Source: Polydactylus sextarius (taxonomy: Eukaryota > Chordata > Actinopteri > Polynemidae). From it: a stretch of DNA of 64,000 nt. Of the stretch, positions 1-11,790 are shown one piece after another. Position 1 is the first letter of the stretch, and each line of letters begins with the position of its first letter. Position numbers and translations under genes: made by a program. The stretch lies in NCBI GenBank assembly GCA_016801845.1, contig CM028914.1:1058501-1122500 (forward strand), read 5' to 3'. A model generated the notes under the pieces. The model had not been told where the DNA came from. It saw only the letters and a list, made by a program, of their open reading frames with translations, and ran no database searches.

Positions 1-2
1 AC

Positions 3-4
<2 letters not shown>

Positions 5-67
<63 letters not shown>
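5..67. repeat. (GT)n microsatellite at left edge
   Basis: About 31 uninterrupted GT units, followed by a short A/G-rich tract to about 112. It has no coding meaning. The open frame through it reads Cys-Val repeats and is an artefact of the repeat. Confidence 0.97.
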
Positions 68-68
<1 letters not shown>

Positions 69-478
69 CAAAGTTTAAAAAAAAAGAAAAAAAAAAGAAA
101 AAAAAGAGAAATAGAGAAAATACGGGCCGGCAGGGGGGCGCTGCCACCGACCAATTAGTACTTGTCATTCACAATTTTTCAATCAAACTTGACTGTCAGC
201 ATATTTTCATTTTGTTTTGTTTTTGTACTTGAAAAAAAAGAAAAAGAAGAAGAAGAAGAAGAAGGGATGGCATGTCCCGTGGTGTCTTGCCATTTTATTC
301 TCAAACACTGTGAGCTGAGGGACTTTTCCACCCTCTCGTATTAAATATCCACCCGCTATAATAAAACCAGTCGAGGCTCAGTCTGAACCACCACAATGCA
401 AGACCCGACCAGTCACATTGTTCATCATCGTCCTCTGAATGTTTTCTACTTTTTCGTGCGGGTGAACGAGTGTGTAAA

Positions 479-480
<2 letters not shown>

Positions 481-518
<38 letters not shown>
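481..518. repeat. (GT)19 microsatellite
   Basis: Nineteen uninterrupted GT units. Confidence 0.95.
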
Positions 519-520
<2 letters not shown>

Positions 521-2199
521 TAGTGGAAAAATGCACTAATCAGATCAGATACAAAATAAAAGGATATTCTATGCCACTTTTTTTCTCTATGTTGGAAAAA
601 ATATATATATATACATTGGCATCGATATAGTTCTTTCCTCAGTGTTTCCTCCGATGTTTCTGTAACTATCTTTGTGCCTAAAAATGGAAATTGTTCAACA
701 AAAATATCCATCTATATCTGCTTAGTTTCTGTATTTTCAGAAGAAAATAAAATGGTGTCTCCAGCACCCTAGGGATGTCATGACTCTCAAAAATGACCTG
801 ATTTTTTATTTTCATTTTGTTTTATTTTAGTTTTTTCTGAGGCCTGAGGAGCTCAGAAACATTTATTTAGTAACAAAAAAGAAAGAAAATGATGTAGAAG
901 AAATTTACTGGAGTTCAGACGTTTGGCAGAAATTGAAACTCTGACTCTTCTTCACTCACGTTAACTCTTCTTATGTTTCCTCCTCTGTCTTTTTATTTCA
1001 CAGCAACAGGTTTGCTAACAAGAACTTTATGAGGCTCTTGGACTAAAAATAAAAGAATAAAGAAAACCTGCGTTCGTGTAGGTCGGCACAAGGGTTTTAT
1101 CTCCTTCTGCTTTGTTTCAGTTTTGATATTAAGTACTTCTTGTGGAAAGGATTCGTACTTTGAAGGGGATGTGTTTCATTCGGTTCGTTGGAGGAATCAT
1201 GGCATCCCTGGAGCTGGCACTCTGTGTTTTGGTGTGGTGTTTCTAGAACAAAGTAGCCATTTCATGCAGTGTTGCAATGCATGTGCCATCGAGGTCTAGA
1301 CTAAAAACTGTTTGAGTAACAAAGCACCAAGACATTGTATTTTTTTATATTAGCACTGAGGACCAATTGCCCTGTCGGACCAAGCATAACAAAGCTTTTT
1401 ATGTAACGAAGCTTTTTCTCTCGTCGTCTTTCCCGGCTTGTCTGTGCTACTTCTCTCCTCCATTGTTGTGACAGCACAAGTGCCAGTCAAGTTGCTCTGT
1501 ATTAAGAAAATAGTGTTTTATTATGATTTGAATTGTTATAGTTTTTGTCTACCTCAGCACCTAATCTTAGCCTAATCTTAGAAGGTGCCCAATTATTATT
1601 TTTTATTTTCTTTTATTTTTGTTCTGGTTATTGTTGTCAGTTGTATATTTTTTTCGTTGTTTTTCTTTGGGGTTTTTTTTCTGTTTTTGTTTTTTTTAAA
1701 AATTTGCATTAGAGCTTTGCAAAGGTCCTTTGTCTTTTCCAGCGACAACGTGCTATTTCTTTTTTTTCCGTGGCCGTGCGTTTCCTGTTGAGCTGTGCCA
1801 CCAACCTATAGCCACCGTCTGTTGATATAGAGGTTGTTCTTTTTTGTTTTTTCTTTCCATGTAGAATCAGACACATCTCTTTGTAACATTTCAGTGTTCT
1901 CTGATGGAGTGTGAAAAAAATAAAAAGGAAAAATAAAAGATTTAATGCTGCAGGTTCTCTTCTCCATGTTGTCACTAAAGTCAATGTTGTGCCTTTGATA
2001 GTGAAAATATAAAGAATATTTCTTTTTTTCTTTTTTTTTACATCCTACTAACAGTAGATTGTTTTTTGTAGTGGAATTTTTTTGTATTTTTATTTATGAG
2101 TCTCATAATAAAAATCAAATCATGATGTTCAGTTGTATACTTTCAATCTGCAGTTAGAAAAAAATAAAAAATTGACTTCATGTTGTTCTGTCGTAGCGA

Positions 2200-4663
2200 T
2201 CTTTCTGGCTCCATATCTGTTCCCATATTTATATGGATGAAGATACAGATTAAGATATAAATATGTTTTAAAACAACTAAAAAAAACACATTTTAAAATT
2301 TAACGTCAAAATTGATTTTAACATCAAATCGTTCGACAATAAACTTGAATTATTTTATCTTTTTAATTTTATTTTTAAAAATAAAACACAAACTTTTTAA
2401 TAAAATAAATAAAATCTAAAACCACAACTTCACTAACAGACATTAAAGTGTTAAATAGTTTATTTATCTCATAATTTTATTAAATTTATTTGAACTTTGA
2501 CCTTTGACATCTTCTGCACCGGTTCATCACTGACGTGATGTTTTTATGAATTTAGTGTTAAAACTGCAGCAGGTTTATATTTTATTAAAGCACAAACCTG
2601 TTGTTAAAAACGACAAACGACAACGTTTTCATCAACACATAAACTTGAATGAAAATTTCTCCTCGTTCTTTGTTTCAGACGATGTTTCTGTTGAACTGTA
2701 ACGAGTGTCCTCACGTTTTCTTCCTCATAACGAACTAATCATCACTTCAAGCTCGACTGCCTCTTGTCTGCTCGGCCTCTGGTGCCATTCGGGTCATAAA
2801 TGCTGTGATTAGATACGCAGGGCGTCGCTACAAGCTCACCTCCATTGTCACACACACATCGTGATTAGAGAGGAAGCGAGCCGAGACACTAAACGTTCAG
2901 ATTTTCTGTGGAGATGGATCAACCTCCGCCAGGTTTCAGCTTCTGCTTCTGTTCGTTGTTGCTTCAGATTTTCATTAAACATTTGATTCTGTAACTTTGA
3001 GTTTAGGATAAAAAGTGAAAACAACAACAACAACAAAAACCTCCTGAAAACGTCACATAAAACATGTTCTTTAGAAATGTGAGGCTGTAGTGTTGCAGAT
3101 AACGTGTTGAGCTTGAAAATCTGTCAGTTTTTTTACGATTCAACATCTTTTTCAGTTGTATTTTCATCTGATAGGTGATAAAACTGACTGAGTTTCTTCT
3201 TCATCCAAATAAAAAACCTCTGGATTTGTTCATTTCCTCTTCTCACACGTTTTGACTTGAGTTTATTTGAAACTAATGAGGCAGATCTTTATTCTCCTGG
3301 TTCATTCATCCAGACGCTGCTGAACATTTGGCCCCGGTGGTTACTGTTATTTCATGTGTTTGTTTATTTATTTTACTCTTTTTAAAAATAAAGAGAAAAA
3401 ACAGGACGTTGGAGAAACGTCACTGTGTTTTCTGTTTCTTTGATCTTATTTTGGCGGCGACAGGAAGGAAGTGGTTGGTGATGCTGATGTGAACAGTGAA
3501 GCTCTTTGTCCTGCAGCTTCAAGTTTGTTGATCTTTGACCCACATATCTTCACTACTGAAGTGATAATCCCTGAAGTTTGGAGGGTTTTTAAAATAAAAG
3601 TCTAAATTAAAGTCTATTGATTCGTCCTGAAGCCGATGGTGTTAAACTGGTCCAGACCTCAGGGAGGAAGAGGAGGAGGAGGAAGAAGCATTAAAAAGTC
3701 CAGTCTTCAACATCTGTGACACAGTTAATCTGACCTGACAGTGAACTGGTGGCTGAGCCTCGGGTTAGCTCAACGAAATATCTTCATCTGTTCAGGAAGT
3801 AAATGATCTCAGAGAATAAAACTTTGCATCTTTGAACAAGATGATTCACAACAACAACATCGGTTGTTTTCTGTCTGATGACCGATGATCGAACATCATA
3901 AAAAATGAATTTAGGAAGATTAAAACAATTTGTTTTTTAGTTTGTTACACATTTAAAGATGAACATGAGTCAAGAACATTAAATGTAAAATATAAATTTA
4001 TATTTCATCTTCTCCACCTTCTAAACCAGACGACCAGCGTCTGTAAAAGGATGGTTCTGATGAGATTTTGCTCAAAGTGCTGAAAGTAAATGAATGTGGT
4101 TGTACATGGCGCCATCCGCTGGTCAATGTGATGAACTGCATCATGTCACAGTTGTCGAGAATAAAACCACGAAACCACGAGAGAAACAAACAGTAGAGTT
4201 GGAGGAAAAAGAAACGTGGTCGAACAGATTTAGATTAAAACTGAGACACAGATCAACCACATGAATCCATGAACCAAACCTGCTTCACCTTCATCACTTT
4301 AGACAAACTGGTTCATGAATCCAGAAAAAATCCTAAAAAACCTGAAGATCAGATGTGATGTGATGAGATACAGGTTCATATTTCATGTGTCAGATTCGGT
4401 CCATGATGTGAAGGTTTGTGTTCGGTCCAGTGGTCACATGACACTGATAAAACTACAGCTGCTGTTCATCAGTTAAATGTTACTGGTTCTTTAGTTTCAC
4501 CTGGTTCTTTTTCAAACTTTGTCAAAGTTAATTTGTTGGTTTCAGACGTGAAAAAAGTGAGTTTTGTTACATTTTTGACAGAACCAGATCAGCTGGTAAC
4601 AGACTTCATGATAAACTCAAACTGTTTCAGACAGAAACTGAATCCTCGACCAACATCAGACGA

Positions 4664-4711
<48 letters not shown>

Positions 4712-5370
4712 TCACACTCATACATGAGTCTCAGTCACTTCAACATTTTAATGTTTTTTTAACAGATTTGATTTAATTATTTGAGGCGACACAGGTTCAA
4801 GTTAAACATTCTATTATTTGTTCTATAAGTTTGTACTGTTTTTATTTACAATTTATTATTTACTTTAATAACTTTAATTCAATGTTCAACACAAGATTTT
4901 CTTTCATTCACATATTCATTCATTATATGTTATTATGTCACTTTATTCATAATCCACATACAGTTGATACATATTTTAAACTGAAGTTAACAGACATTCA
5001 ACGTCTTCACTCATCACTGATGAATGTTTCCATGTTTCTTTACTTTAGTTTGACCAATGTAAGTTTTTACAGAGAAATGATTGATGAAAAACAGCAACAG
5101 ACTCATCTTTTTCTTTATTTTTTATGAACATTAACTGTGAGGATGTTTCTACTGATGCTCTGAAACATCTAACTTTACATTTTCATCACTGATCTAAAAC
5201 TCTTTAATCAAACATTAATAATATTTCTTAGGAATAAATGACAAAACAACTGTCCCGTTGACTGTTGACTGTACATATGTGTCAGTGACAGGAAGTGTTT
5301 CTGTGTCTCGTGTCTTTCTGAGCCTCTTTGTTTCCTCTGAGCTCCAGCGACCACAGAGCCACTAACCCAG
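2200..5370. other. Intergenic region left of htr3a
   Basis: No supported gene on either strand. It contains a (GT)21 microsatellite at 4667-4708. A higher-complexity patch at about 2755-2900 stands out from the AT-rich surroundings. The short ORFs here lack splice signals, family resemblance and coding-like composition. Confidence 0.6.
4667..4708. repeat. (GT)21 microsatellite
   Basis: Twenty-one uninterrupted GT units in intergenic DNA. Confidence 0.95.
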
Positions 5371-5376
5371 GTCGTT

Positions 5377-5382
5377 TTATTT
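5377..5382 (-). terminator. htr3a: Candidate poly(A) signal of htr3a
   Basis: The plus strand reads tttatt, i.e. AATAAA on the minus strand, about 50 nt after the htr3a stop codon. It is the first canonical signal downstream of the gene and would give a very short 3' UTR. Confidence 0.5.
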
Positions 5383-5430
5383 CACCGTCGACCTGTTGAT
5401 CTTGTGTCCACGTCAGAGCAGCTGTGAGAC

Positions 5431-8400
5431 TCAGGCGACCTGCCACACCGACCACAGAGTACCCAACGTGATGCTGTACGCCACCATGGCCACTAGATAG
5501 ACCCGGAACAGCAGCACGTCCAGCACGTAGCCCACCTGCAGCCACTCTTTGGCCACTTCACGACACCGGTCTCTCTTCTCCAGGAAGTGACGGATCGCCG
5601 TCACCTCATGAAGGATGTTGTCCATGACGGGTGGAGCGGCGTCTCTGGACGGAGGCGGGCCGAGGCCGAGGAGACCGGCCTCTCTGTCGTTTTGACTGAG
5701 TCTCTGACCGATCTCACAGGTGTGGCGGTGGTGGTGGGTGCACTGAGCTGCAGGAGGAGATGAAGACACGTTTTATTTTATTTAGAAGGAAACATTTAAT
5801 GTTGGTCAGGAGGTTAATGGTTCACTAGTTCAGATGTTTAAGTTACTGTGCATGAAGAGACTCTGTTGGCTCCACCATCAAACCAACACTGTCAGTCTGT
5901 CAAAGTCATTTTCTCCCGTTTGGTCGGCGTGTTCAAGGAGTTACCCAACGTGTTTATAAACCCCGCCCATTTAAAAAGGTGCATTGGTGCAAGGTACATT
6001 TTGTTACATTTTGATACAATTTGTTACGTTTTGTAACGTTTTGTTACATTTCGTTACATTTTACTACTTTTATGTTTCAGCTACAGTTTCTTGATTGAAC
6101 AATGTTTTTGGTCACAATGTTCTGTAATAATCTTCAACAGGTCTTAAAGCTCGTTTTCTCCTGATTGATCAGCGTGTTCAAGGAGTTACCCCAGGTTGTT
6201 ACATGTTGTTACATGTTGTTACATTTTGTCACGTTTCATTATATTTTGCTACATTTCTGACGTTTTACTTTAACAGGACGCTCAGCTCCTTTGTTTCTGT
6301 TGAATGAAACGTTTTATACGTATCATACATACTGAACTCAACCTTATTCTGAGTCCTACAGGAGGAGACCCTATAAAACGAGGGTCGGATTATTTTATTT
6401 TATTTTATTATTTATCATTACATCTTTTGATCTATCGACTAAAATAGGCTGATTTGGTCCTGAACCTACCAGTCCCATAGTTGTTGTCCCTGTAGTGCTC
6501 CAGGTCAGAGGCCTGTGAGCTCAGTCTGGAGCAGAGTCGATGTTTTTTGTGGATGCAGAAGAGGACGGGAGCTCGTTCCAGCACCAGGTACTTGACCCAG
6601 TGAGGAACAGGAGGCTGCAGGTCTTGTTTGTGGACCAGACGTACAATCAGAACCGTTTCTGTCAAACTGATGACCAGCAGCGCCATGCAGACCACGAAGT
6701 ACACACCTACAGGGAACAGAGAGCTCATGATGATATGATGTATTTTAGAACAAACTGCAGGATGGTGCAGAAATAGTAGACAGGAGCTTCAGTGTGTGTT
6801 CAGGGTTTATTTGGAATTTGCTTGAATTTAATTTGCTTTTGAAGCTTTTTCCTCATCAGTCTGATCCTTTGACAGTGGTGATCAGACTCCTCCTGGTCAG
6901 TTAAAGCTGAGTTTAGTCACCTATCAGTGGCGTTCCTATGGCCGTGGCAGGTAACGTGTCAGAGACGATGATGAGGAAGACGGAGTATCCGAGCAGCAGA
7001 GTGATCTTGAAGGAAACTCTCTCTCCGCTGTCTGGAGGCAGATAGAAACCGACCACGTCCATCACCATCAGGAAGATACTGGGCAGCAGCAGGTTCACGG
7101 TGTAGAACAGCGGCCGTCGACGGATCACAACCTGGAGACACAGGACAACTGGTTGCTTATTTACTGGGTATTTAGACATATTTAAATCTTTACCATCATT
7201 TATGTGTCTACTCACGTGGAACTTCATCTCAGCGTAGTAGTCGTCGTTGTCGACGCTGAAGATCTTGTAGTTGGACAGGATGTGCAGCAGCTCCCACTCT
7301 CCCTGGTTCATGAAGACGCTCTTGTCTTCCCTCAGCTCCTCGGGGCTTCGCATCAACGTGATGTTGATGTCGTCAACTGCAGATCGAAGGTTGAACAGTG
7401 TGAACGTTAACTTTTACCCGCCGCTCTGCTCTTCAGGCACATTTCACAGCAGGAGGCCGCACTCAGCTGAACAACTCGTCTGCTCAGGTTTCATGGAAAC
7501 ACATTACTTCATGTTGTTTTCTAGAGTCGCTGGATATTTTCAGCTTCTTGTTAAAACCTGCTGAAGATGTTGATATTTGTGTGTTTGTGACTTTGATGTA
7601 GAGTTGATTCATGTTCTTCTGGTTGAATATGTTGAATCTGATCTAAGAAGAACTGATTATCGACAGTTGGAGAAATAATGAGGATAATATAACGTCCACT
7701 GTGTCATTAGAGGTTAGAATAAGCTGCAGTAGTTTTTCAGAGGAGGACAGTGTCTTAGACATGTTTACAGTTAAAGCATGAAAACATGTCTAATGTCAGC
7801 AGGTTGTCTTTTAGCTCACAACAAACTTAACAACACCATTAATGGAGATGGACGACTTCTGGTCAGTTTCCCCGCCTGGATCAGTGAAGTCAATTGAAAT
7901 GACTTCATTTGTCCCTGAGAGGTCATTTTAAAAGGCCCAGAGCTGCTACACACTCACATAAACCAAAACAACACGAGGACGTTGTCACGTCCATAAAACA
8001 GTAGTGAAAGTAGAAGTAGTAGAAGTGAAAACCAGAGATAATAAATAGTTCAGATGAATATGAAGAAATTATGTTCAGGTTGAGGTTGAGTTCAGTCACA
8101 TCATCCAAATAAGGAACAGGAAACGTTTGACTTTTATAAGTTCAGTCATTTGTCTCCTTGGAAATCGTTTTAATTAAAACTCAATGAAACATTTAAACCG
8201 TGACGGTCAGAATAGATCAAGAACAAACGATTGACGTTGAGGTTTTGACCATTAATGGAAAGTTGATTGAGTCTTACTGGTGTGGAGCCAGCTCTGGAAG
8301 GTCAGGCTACATTTCTGAACATCGAACGGGAAGTTGTAAATGTTGAGTGTGCAGGCGGTGACCACCTGGATGGGTTTGTAGTTTCTCACCAGTCCCTTAT

Positions 8401-10340
8401 GTGTCACGTAGACATAAGGGATGTCAGGAGACTTCCCCACATCAACGCTGAGGGTTAGAGACACAAACCACATCAGTTCTGTTAAAGACCTGAAGAGAAA
8501 CTGTGAAACCAGCTCTGGAAGAGAAATAAGAAGAAGACAAAACGTCTTACAACTCGTTAATGAGGATGTCAGGGACCCAGACGTTGGCTGTTGGAAGAGA
8601 AACTTGTTTAACTTCATCAAAGTCTTCAGGGTTCCACACCAGGAATTCATCCGTCCACGACTAAAACACAGAAAATCATTTTTAAAAAAAGAAAAATTAA
8701 TTCTATGTTTTTATTGTTTATGTGTCAAATTAAACTAAACAGTTAAATTAAAAAAAAACTGATAAAACAAAACAACTAAACCAGGATTTTTTTATTAAAA
8801 CACTAAATAAATATTATAATTGTGGAATGAATGATATAATCTCCATAATAAAATAAAATCATCACATAAAATATTCAAAGTGAGTTACAAGATAATTATT
8901 ATATACATATATATAAAGAGTTTTAGATCAGTTCACTGCCTCAGGGAAAATATGTTTTTATTTTGTAAATGAACTCAAGAAGCAGCTCAGTAGAGTCTCT
9001 GAAGACAAGAGGCAGTAAAATGTTAAAGAAATCATCTTAGAAACGAATGATTTTATCTCCGTTTTTAAAGATATCACTTTAATCACTTTCTATGGACTGT
9101 TTGTTTTCTTTAATTACTGTTTCTCTATGTTATAAAATGATACATTAATGTATAAAAGCACATCAGAGAGAACTGATCTTACTTGTCGGTACCAAACATA
9201 TGTTGTTAAAACCTGATTCTTCTCGTCCTGTTGTGAAATAAAGAGGAAACATCATAATTAATCACATGGAGACAGGAAGTGAACAGGAGTCACATGACCT
9301 GTGACCTGTGATGTCACATGACTCTTGTAGCTCCCACATCTTTCACTTGTCATACACAATTAATACGTTTTTACTGTGACAAGTGACGTAATGATGTGAA
9401 ACACTAGTAGAGTTTATACATGAGGCAGGGTTTCTAACGTGACTCACCACGTTGAGAATCGAATAAACCATGAGGTCGATGGCGACGATGGTCGACGTCC
9501 TCCAGTCTTTAACTGGTCTCACTCCTTTTTTATAACCTGAACTCAGAAACTCTGACAGACGAACTAAAGTGGCGTTGGCAAACCGTCCTGAGCTGGTTCC
9601 AAGTTTCTTCACTGAAACGATGAAATATTCAAATGAATACACAAGTTAAAAGATGTTAAACACTTTGAAATAGTTTGTAAAAAGAATCACAGGTAAAAGA
9701 ATAATGATCGTCTCTCTCATTAACTTGCTTTGGTAAAAAAGAAAAAATTAATAAATAAAAAATAAAATTTCAAAATGTAACAAATGTGAGTTAAAATCAT
9801 CAAAATGATCCTGAAATATTTTTATTTAGTTTTGAATTAGATGTCATAGTTATAGTTTCAACATTATTTTTAACAAATAATGTTGAAACTATAAATGTGA
9901 GATTTTTTTATTTAAAACTGATCTTAAAATGTTGTTTTATTTGTATTAATTGTAAAATATTTTGATTGATATAATATTTATTTATAATACAGTTTCTATT
10001 TTTATGTTTTAATAAATATTATAAATTATTCTATAAGTGATCAAACCGAGAGACTGACTTTATACAACTGATAATTTAATATAATAAAAACATGCTCTGA
10101 TGTTACAATTTTACACATTTTTTACTCTAATTTTTATGTTTTATTCATTTTAACTCTTTTTCATTTGACTGAATTAATAATAATAATAACATTAATAATG
10201 TATCAGAGATAAAATATTAATTTCTCAGATATTTCATGTTGTGTATTAGATATTAGATGAGGCGTCGTACCTGTGCAGCCTCTTGACGCAGGTTGAATCA
10301 GCAGTAAACCGATGGTCGTCCACACTGATGAGATCTTCAT
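5431..10340 (-). CDS. htr3a: 5-hydroxytryptamine receptor 3A (Cys-loop cation channel subunit), 9 exons
   Basis: Subunit of the pentameric serotonin-gated cation channel of the plasma membrane. Coding exons in transcript order: 10271-10340, 9448-9611, 9183-9227, 8551-8660, 8278-8447, 7216-7376, 6921-7131, 6470-6706, 5431-5747. The joined frame gives 494 aa. Exon 1 starts at ATG 10340 and encodes a hydrophobic signal peptide. Exon 4/5 encodes loop A (VPDILINEFVDVGKSP). Exon 5 encodes the Cys-loop, two Cys separated by 13 residues with the central FPFD. Exon 7 encodes M1 and M2 (GERVSFKITLLLGYSVF) and exon 8 M3. Exon 9 encodes the amphipathic MA helix and M4, ending WSVWQVA. The M2 sequence and the M3-M4 start (LVHKQDLQPPVPHW) identify the 3A rather than 3B type. 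Of the three MA-helix arginines that limit conductance in mammalian 3A, one aligns as Arg452 and the others as Lys456 and Gln460. Intron 6 (7132-7215) is in frame and has no stop. Confidence 0.93.
5909..6260. repeat. Degenerate tandem duplication with TTGTTACATT-type repeats in htr3a intron 8
   Basis: A shared core (ttttctcc, then about 9 variable bases, then gcgtgttcaaggagttaccc) occurs at 5909-5946 and again at 6154-6192. Each copy is followed by imperfect repeats of about 10-11 bp, of the type ttgttacatt (5998-6060 and 6197-6255). This suggests a duplicated unit of about 245 bp. Confidence 0.7.
9851..9893. repeat. Perfect 19-bp inverted repeat, 5-nt loop
   Basis: The arms at 9851-9869 and 9875-9893 are exact reverse complements with only ttaac between them. 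It lies in intron 1 of htr3a (9612-10270), within AT-rich DNA. It could be a cruciform/hairpin or the remnant of a tiny palindromic element. Confidence 0.9.
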
Positions 10341-11631
10341 GGTGAAGTTCACCTGTGTTTTCTGCTGCTACTCTGATCAAACGGCTGAAGTCGCCTGACG
10401 CCGCTGCTCCATCACACCGTCCTCCGCCTCCCTCACTTCACCCACATCCACCATCTCTGAAACTGGCTGGCGTCACCGGTCCCATCAGGGTGTGTCCGTC
10501 CGCTCTGACGCCTCCTCCTGGTTCCACCATCACATCAGCAGCTGAAACAGACTGAAACTCAATTATCACATTAAACATCATTTTATTTCCAATAAACAGA
10601 AACAAGACAAATTCTACCGCAAAATATTTAATCAAACTCAGATATTTTTATTCTAATCATTATGTTTTTAGTGATAAATTCCTGAACATTAGATTTTATA
10701 TTTTTATCAATAATAATATAAACATTTAAACCTGTTAAATCTGTTTCCTCTGATGTAAAAATAAGATGAATCATCCAGAGACTTCGACTTCCTGTCAAAC
10801 ATCTCAACAGTGACGTGATAAATTTCTTCTTCACAGATAAAATGAACAAGTTAACTGCAGGTTTGAGTCTTTTTCATCTTCATGTTTTATCTTTGCAACA
10901 TTTTCATCGTCTGCAGTTTAAAATCAAAACAACAGAAACAAGACGAGATGTTTCCTCACATCTCTGTTACATAACAACATGCAACCTGATCCTCTGGAAG
11001 AAGCTTAGACTGTGAACATTACATTAATATGGATCCTTCCATCACTAACTTTTCTATGACGCACTTTTGATTTTCCCATCACAACCATTATAAAATCACC
11101 AGGGAGCAAAGATGCAGCTGCTGGGCTCTGAATGAGTTGTATTGATCTATTTTGTAGCTGCAAAATGGAGCTTAAAGTATGAATAAGACATTACAACATC
11201 ACACTGGCACAGAGGACGGCTTTTCCATATAACTGCTTCATTGTATATTTATATGTTAGTAAACCTCCACGGTGAAGAAAGAACAAAAACAGAGTCAGAA
11301 CAACGACGACTGAGAAACGGTTTCATCTGGAGAGAAGATTCAAACCGAATATTTAAAGACTGATCCAGGACCAGACGCTAAGACCTTTATTTTATAGTTT
11401 TAGTCGCTTCACTGACATTTTAACAGCTGCGATGTGTCGACCAGACGTATTCAAGTCAAACTGACCATTTTTAATATTTATAACAGTTTAAACACCAACT
11501 TTAACTTTAACTTCAAGTGTGAGGTTCAGTTTTCTTGCTTTCTCTCTTTCTGTCTTGTTGTAGTTACTTTTATGAAAACACAATTGTGAAAATTAGATCA
11601 AGACAAGTCAAGAGTCACATGATCTGATGTT
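10341..11631. other. Spacer between htr3a 5' end and htr3b 3' end
   Basis: It holds the htr3a upstream region; 10360-10560 is relatively C-rich and adjoins the start codon. A complex, ORF-free patch at about 11035-11260 resembles conserved non-coding sequence in texture. No gene is supported. Confidence 0.5.
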
Positions 11632-11637
11632 TTTATT
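11632..11637 (-). terminator. htr3b: Candidate poly(A) signal of htr3b
   Basis: The plus strand tttatt (AATAAA on the minus strand) lies about 155 nt past the htr3b stop and is followed by a T/A-rich stretch. Confidence 0.4.
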
Positions 11638-11790
11638 ACATTTTTACACATTTTGATGCAAAAGAAATTCAATTTGACCCTGAAATGAATTAAAACAGCT
11701 AAGGTTCTTCATCCAGATACAGTGGAAATATGGTTAAAACCATAAATCAGTGCTGAAGATTTAAAGATCAATAAGTCTGTGAGGTTGTGA

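Larger units (their letters stand above)
1..2110 (+). other. T-rich non-coding stretch, possibly the 3' UTR of a gene to the left
   Basis: No ORF here resembles a protein family. The plus strand is strongly T-rich from about 1580 to 2100 and carries several AATAAA-type signals, near 750, 1048-1060 and 1917-1935, with the last near 2107. Beyond that the sequence becomes plain AT-rich intergenic DNA. This fits the end of a long 3' UTR of a plus-strand gene whose coding part lies outside the window. A non-coding RNA or ordinary intergenic DNA would look similar, so this is only a suggestion. Confidence 0.25.

Noticed and set aside
1585..1984. Phe/Leu-rich ORFs in the left T-rich stretch
   Set aside because: Poly-T codes for Phe/Leu in any frame; no other support.
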